Positions 6,290 to 6,769 of a stretch of DNA of 6,769 nucleotides are shown in pieces (the first letter of the stretch is position 1; every line of letters begins with the position of its first letter). The DNA is from an uncultured Bacteroidota bacterium. GTDB taxonomy: Bacteria; Bacteroidota; Bacteroidia; Chitinophagales; Chitinophagaceae. The stretch is taken from positions 1-6,769 of the forward strand of contig CAIZMD010000039.1 in the NCBI GenBank assembly GCA_903933995.1, in the 5' to 3' direction. The notes under the pieces are model-generated. The model saw only the letters and a program-made list of their open reading frames with translations, had not been told where the DNA came from and did not search any database. The translations under genes and the position numbers were made by a program.

Positions 6290-6769
6290 GCGTTTGAAAC
6301 TGGCTAAAGTTAAATGGTTTTCTGGGCTTTTCTGTCTTATTGCCCTCCTGACTTTGGCCGGCTGTTCAGAGGAAAGAAGAACAAAAGTGGTGGACTACCC
6401 TATTGGTAAGCCATTTATGTATGGCAATAAAGTGGTTCTAAAAGGTAGTGGTACTAAAGACGAACTCAAAAAACTAAGTACAGATCTTAACAATTATTGG
6501 GATGACTCTGCAAGGGTTAGAAAAGAACAAAGATATCTTTTGGGCTATCGGATCAAGAATCCACCTGTCTATGATAGCCTCAACATGATCCGTTCTATTA
6601 ATTACATGAATGCCTACTTAAATTCTCAGGGCTATTATTATGCTAGTTTTAAAGACAGTATTCACAAAGACACTATTGGAGACCAAATAAGGGTAAATGC
6701 CACCATTACCATTAACCAAGGAAAAAATATTAGCATTGATTCTGTTGGATACCAATTAGACGATAGTAC
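6282..6769 (+). CDS. tamL: TamL-type BamA/TamA-family outer-membrane assembly lipoprotein (partial, 5' end)
   Basis: 162 codons are visible and the gene runs off the right edge. The N-terminus is a lipoprotein signal peptide: KLAKVKW, then a hydrophobic stretch, then lipobox LAGC with Cys28, followed by SEERR. The next part matches the start of Bacteroidota TamA-like proteins, with POTRA-like features. These are VVLKGSGTKDELKKLSTDL (51-69), YLLGYRIKNPPVYD (85-98), a helix ending in MNAYLNSQGYYYASF (109-123), and strands VNATITINQGKNISIDSVGY (138-157). The GYY-A-F step followed by V-x-GK-x-x-x-IDSV is the usual POTRA pattern. The 16-strand barrel expected at the C-terminus lies outside the window. 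Such proteins act with TamB in outer-membrane assembly. ATG 6282 or ATG 6288 could be the start. It is divergent from the methyltransferase and overlaps its start. A different BamA-family paralogue cannot be excluded from the N-terminal third alone. Confidence 0.75.
   Translation, partial: MCMRLKLAKVKWFSGLFCLIALLTLAGCSEERRTKVVDYPIGKPFMYGNKVVLKGSGTKDELKKLSTDLNNYWDDSARVRKEQRYLLGYRIKNPPVYDSLNMIRSINYMNAYLNSQGYYYASFKDSIHKDTIGDQIRVNATITINQGKNISIDSVGYQLDDS

Overview
This 6.8 kb window is a chromosomal, housekeeping-type segment from a member of the Bacteroidota, possibly of the Chitinophagaceae. The family-level placement is a guess from protein style. The phylum call rests on three things. There is a type IX secretion system (T9SS) Plug protein. 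There is a BamA/TamA-family protein that starts with a lipoprotein signal (TamL type). Promoter-like sequences follow the Bacteroidota pattern (TTTG, 18-23 bases, TAnnTTTG), and clear Shine-Dalgarno sequences are lacking. There are no insertion sequences, phage genes, CRISPR repeats or tRNAs, and codon use looks even throughout.

Layout, left to right. (1) Bases 1-159 (+) are the last 52 codons of a prolyl oligopeptidase, including its catalytic His. An AlkD-like DNA glycosylase (163-840) follows 3 bases later and is probably co-transcribed. (2) A hairpin at 847-876 separates it from a convergent transaldolase (896-1546, -). (3) Upstream of the transaldolase and on the same strand lies a small SRP RNA gene (about 1629-1722, -), with its own -7 element and a T9 tract. 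(4) A secreted class 3 lipase (1835-2965, +) converges on the T9SS Plug protein (2940-4211, -), and their 3' ends overlap by 26 bp. (5) A compact divergent promoter region (about 4227-4292) serves the Plug gene and a LolC/LolE-type ABC transporter permease (4290-5540, +, apparent TTG start). (6) The permease converges, with a 20 bp gap, on a TrmH/SpoU-family RNA 2'-O-methyltransferase (5561-6289, -). (7) The methyltransferase is head-to-head with, and overlaps by 8 bp, a tamL gene that runs off the right edge (6282 onward, +).

Functionally, several genes concern the cell envelope: SRP RNA (membrane targeting), the LolE-type permease (lipoprotein release), the T9SS Plug (gating the SprA pore) and TamL (outer-membrane assembly). 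They sit in separate transcription units among unrelated metabolic and repair genes, so this is a neighbourhood rather than a dedicated system. I found no convincing undescribed system. The points most worth a second look are the very compact gene junctions (head-to-head start overlap, convergent stop overlap, start codon inside a promoter-like box) and the SRP RNA gene, which is easily missed.
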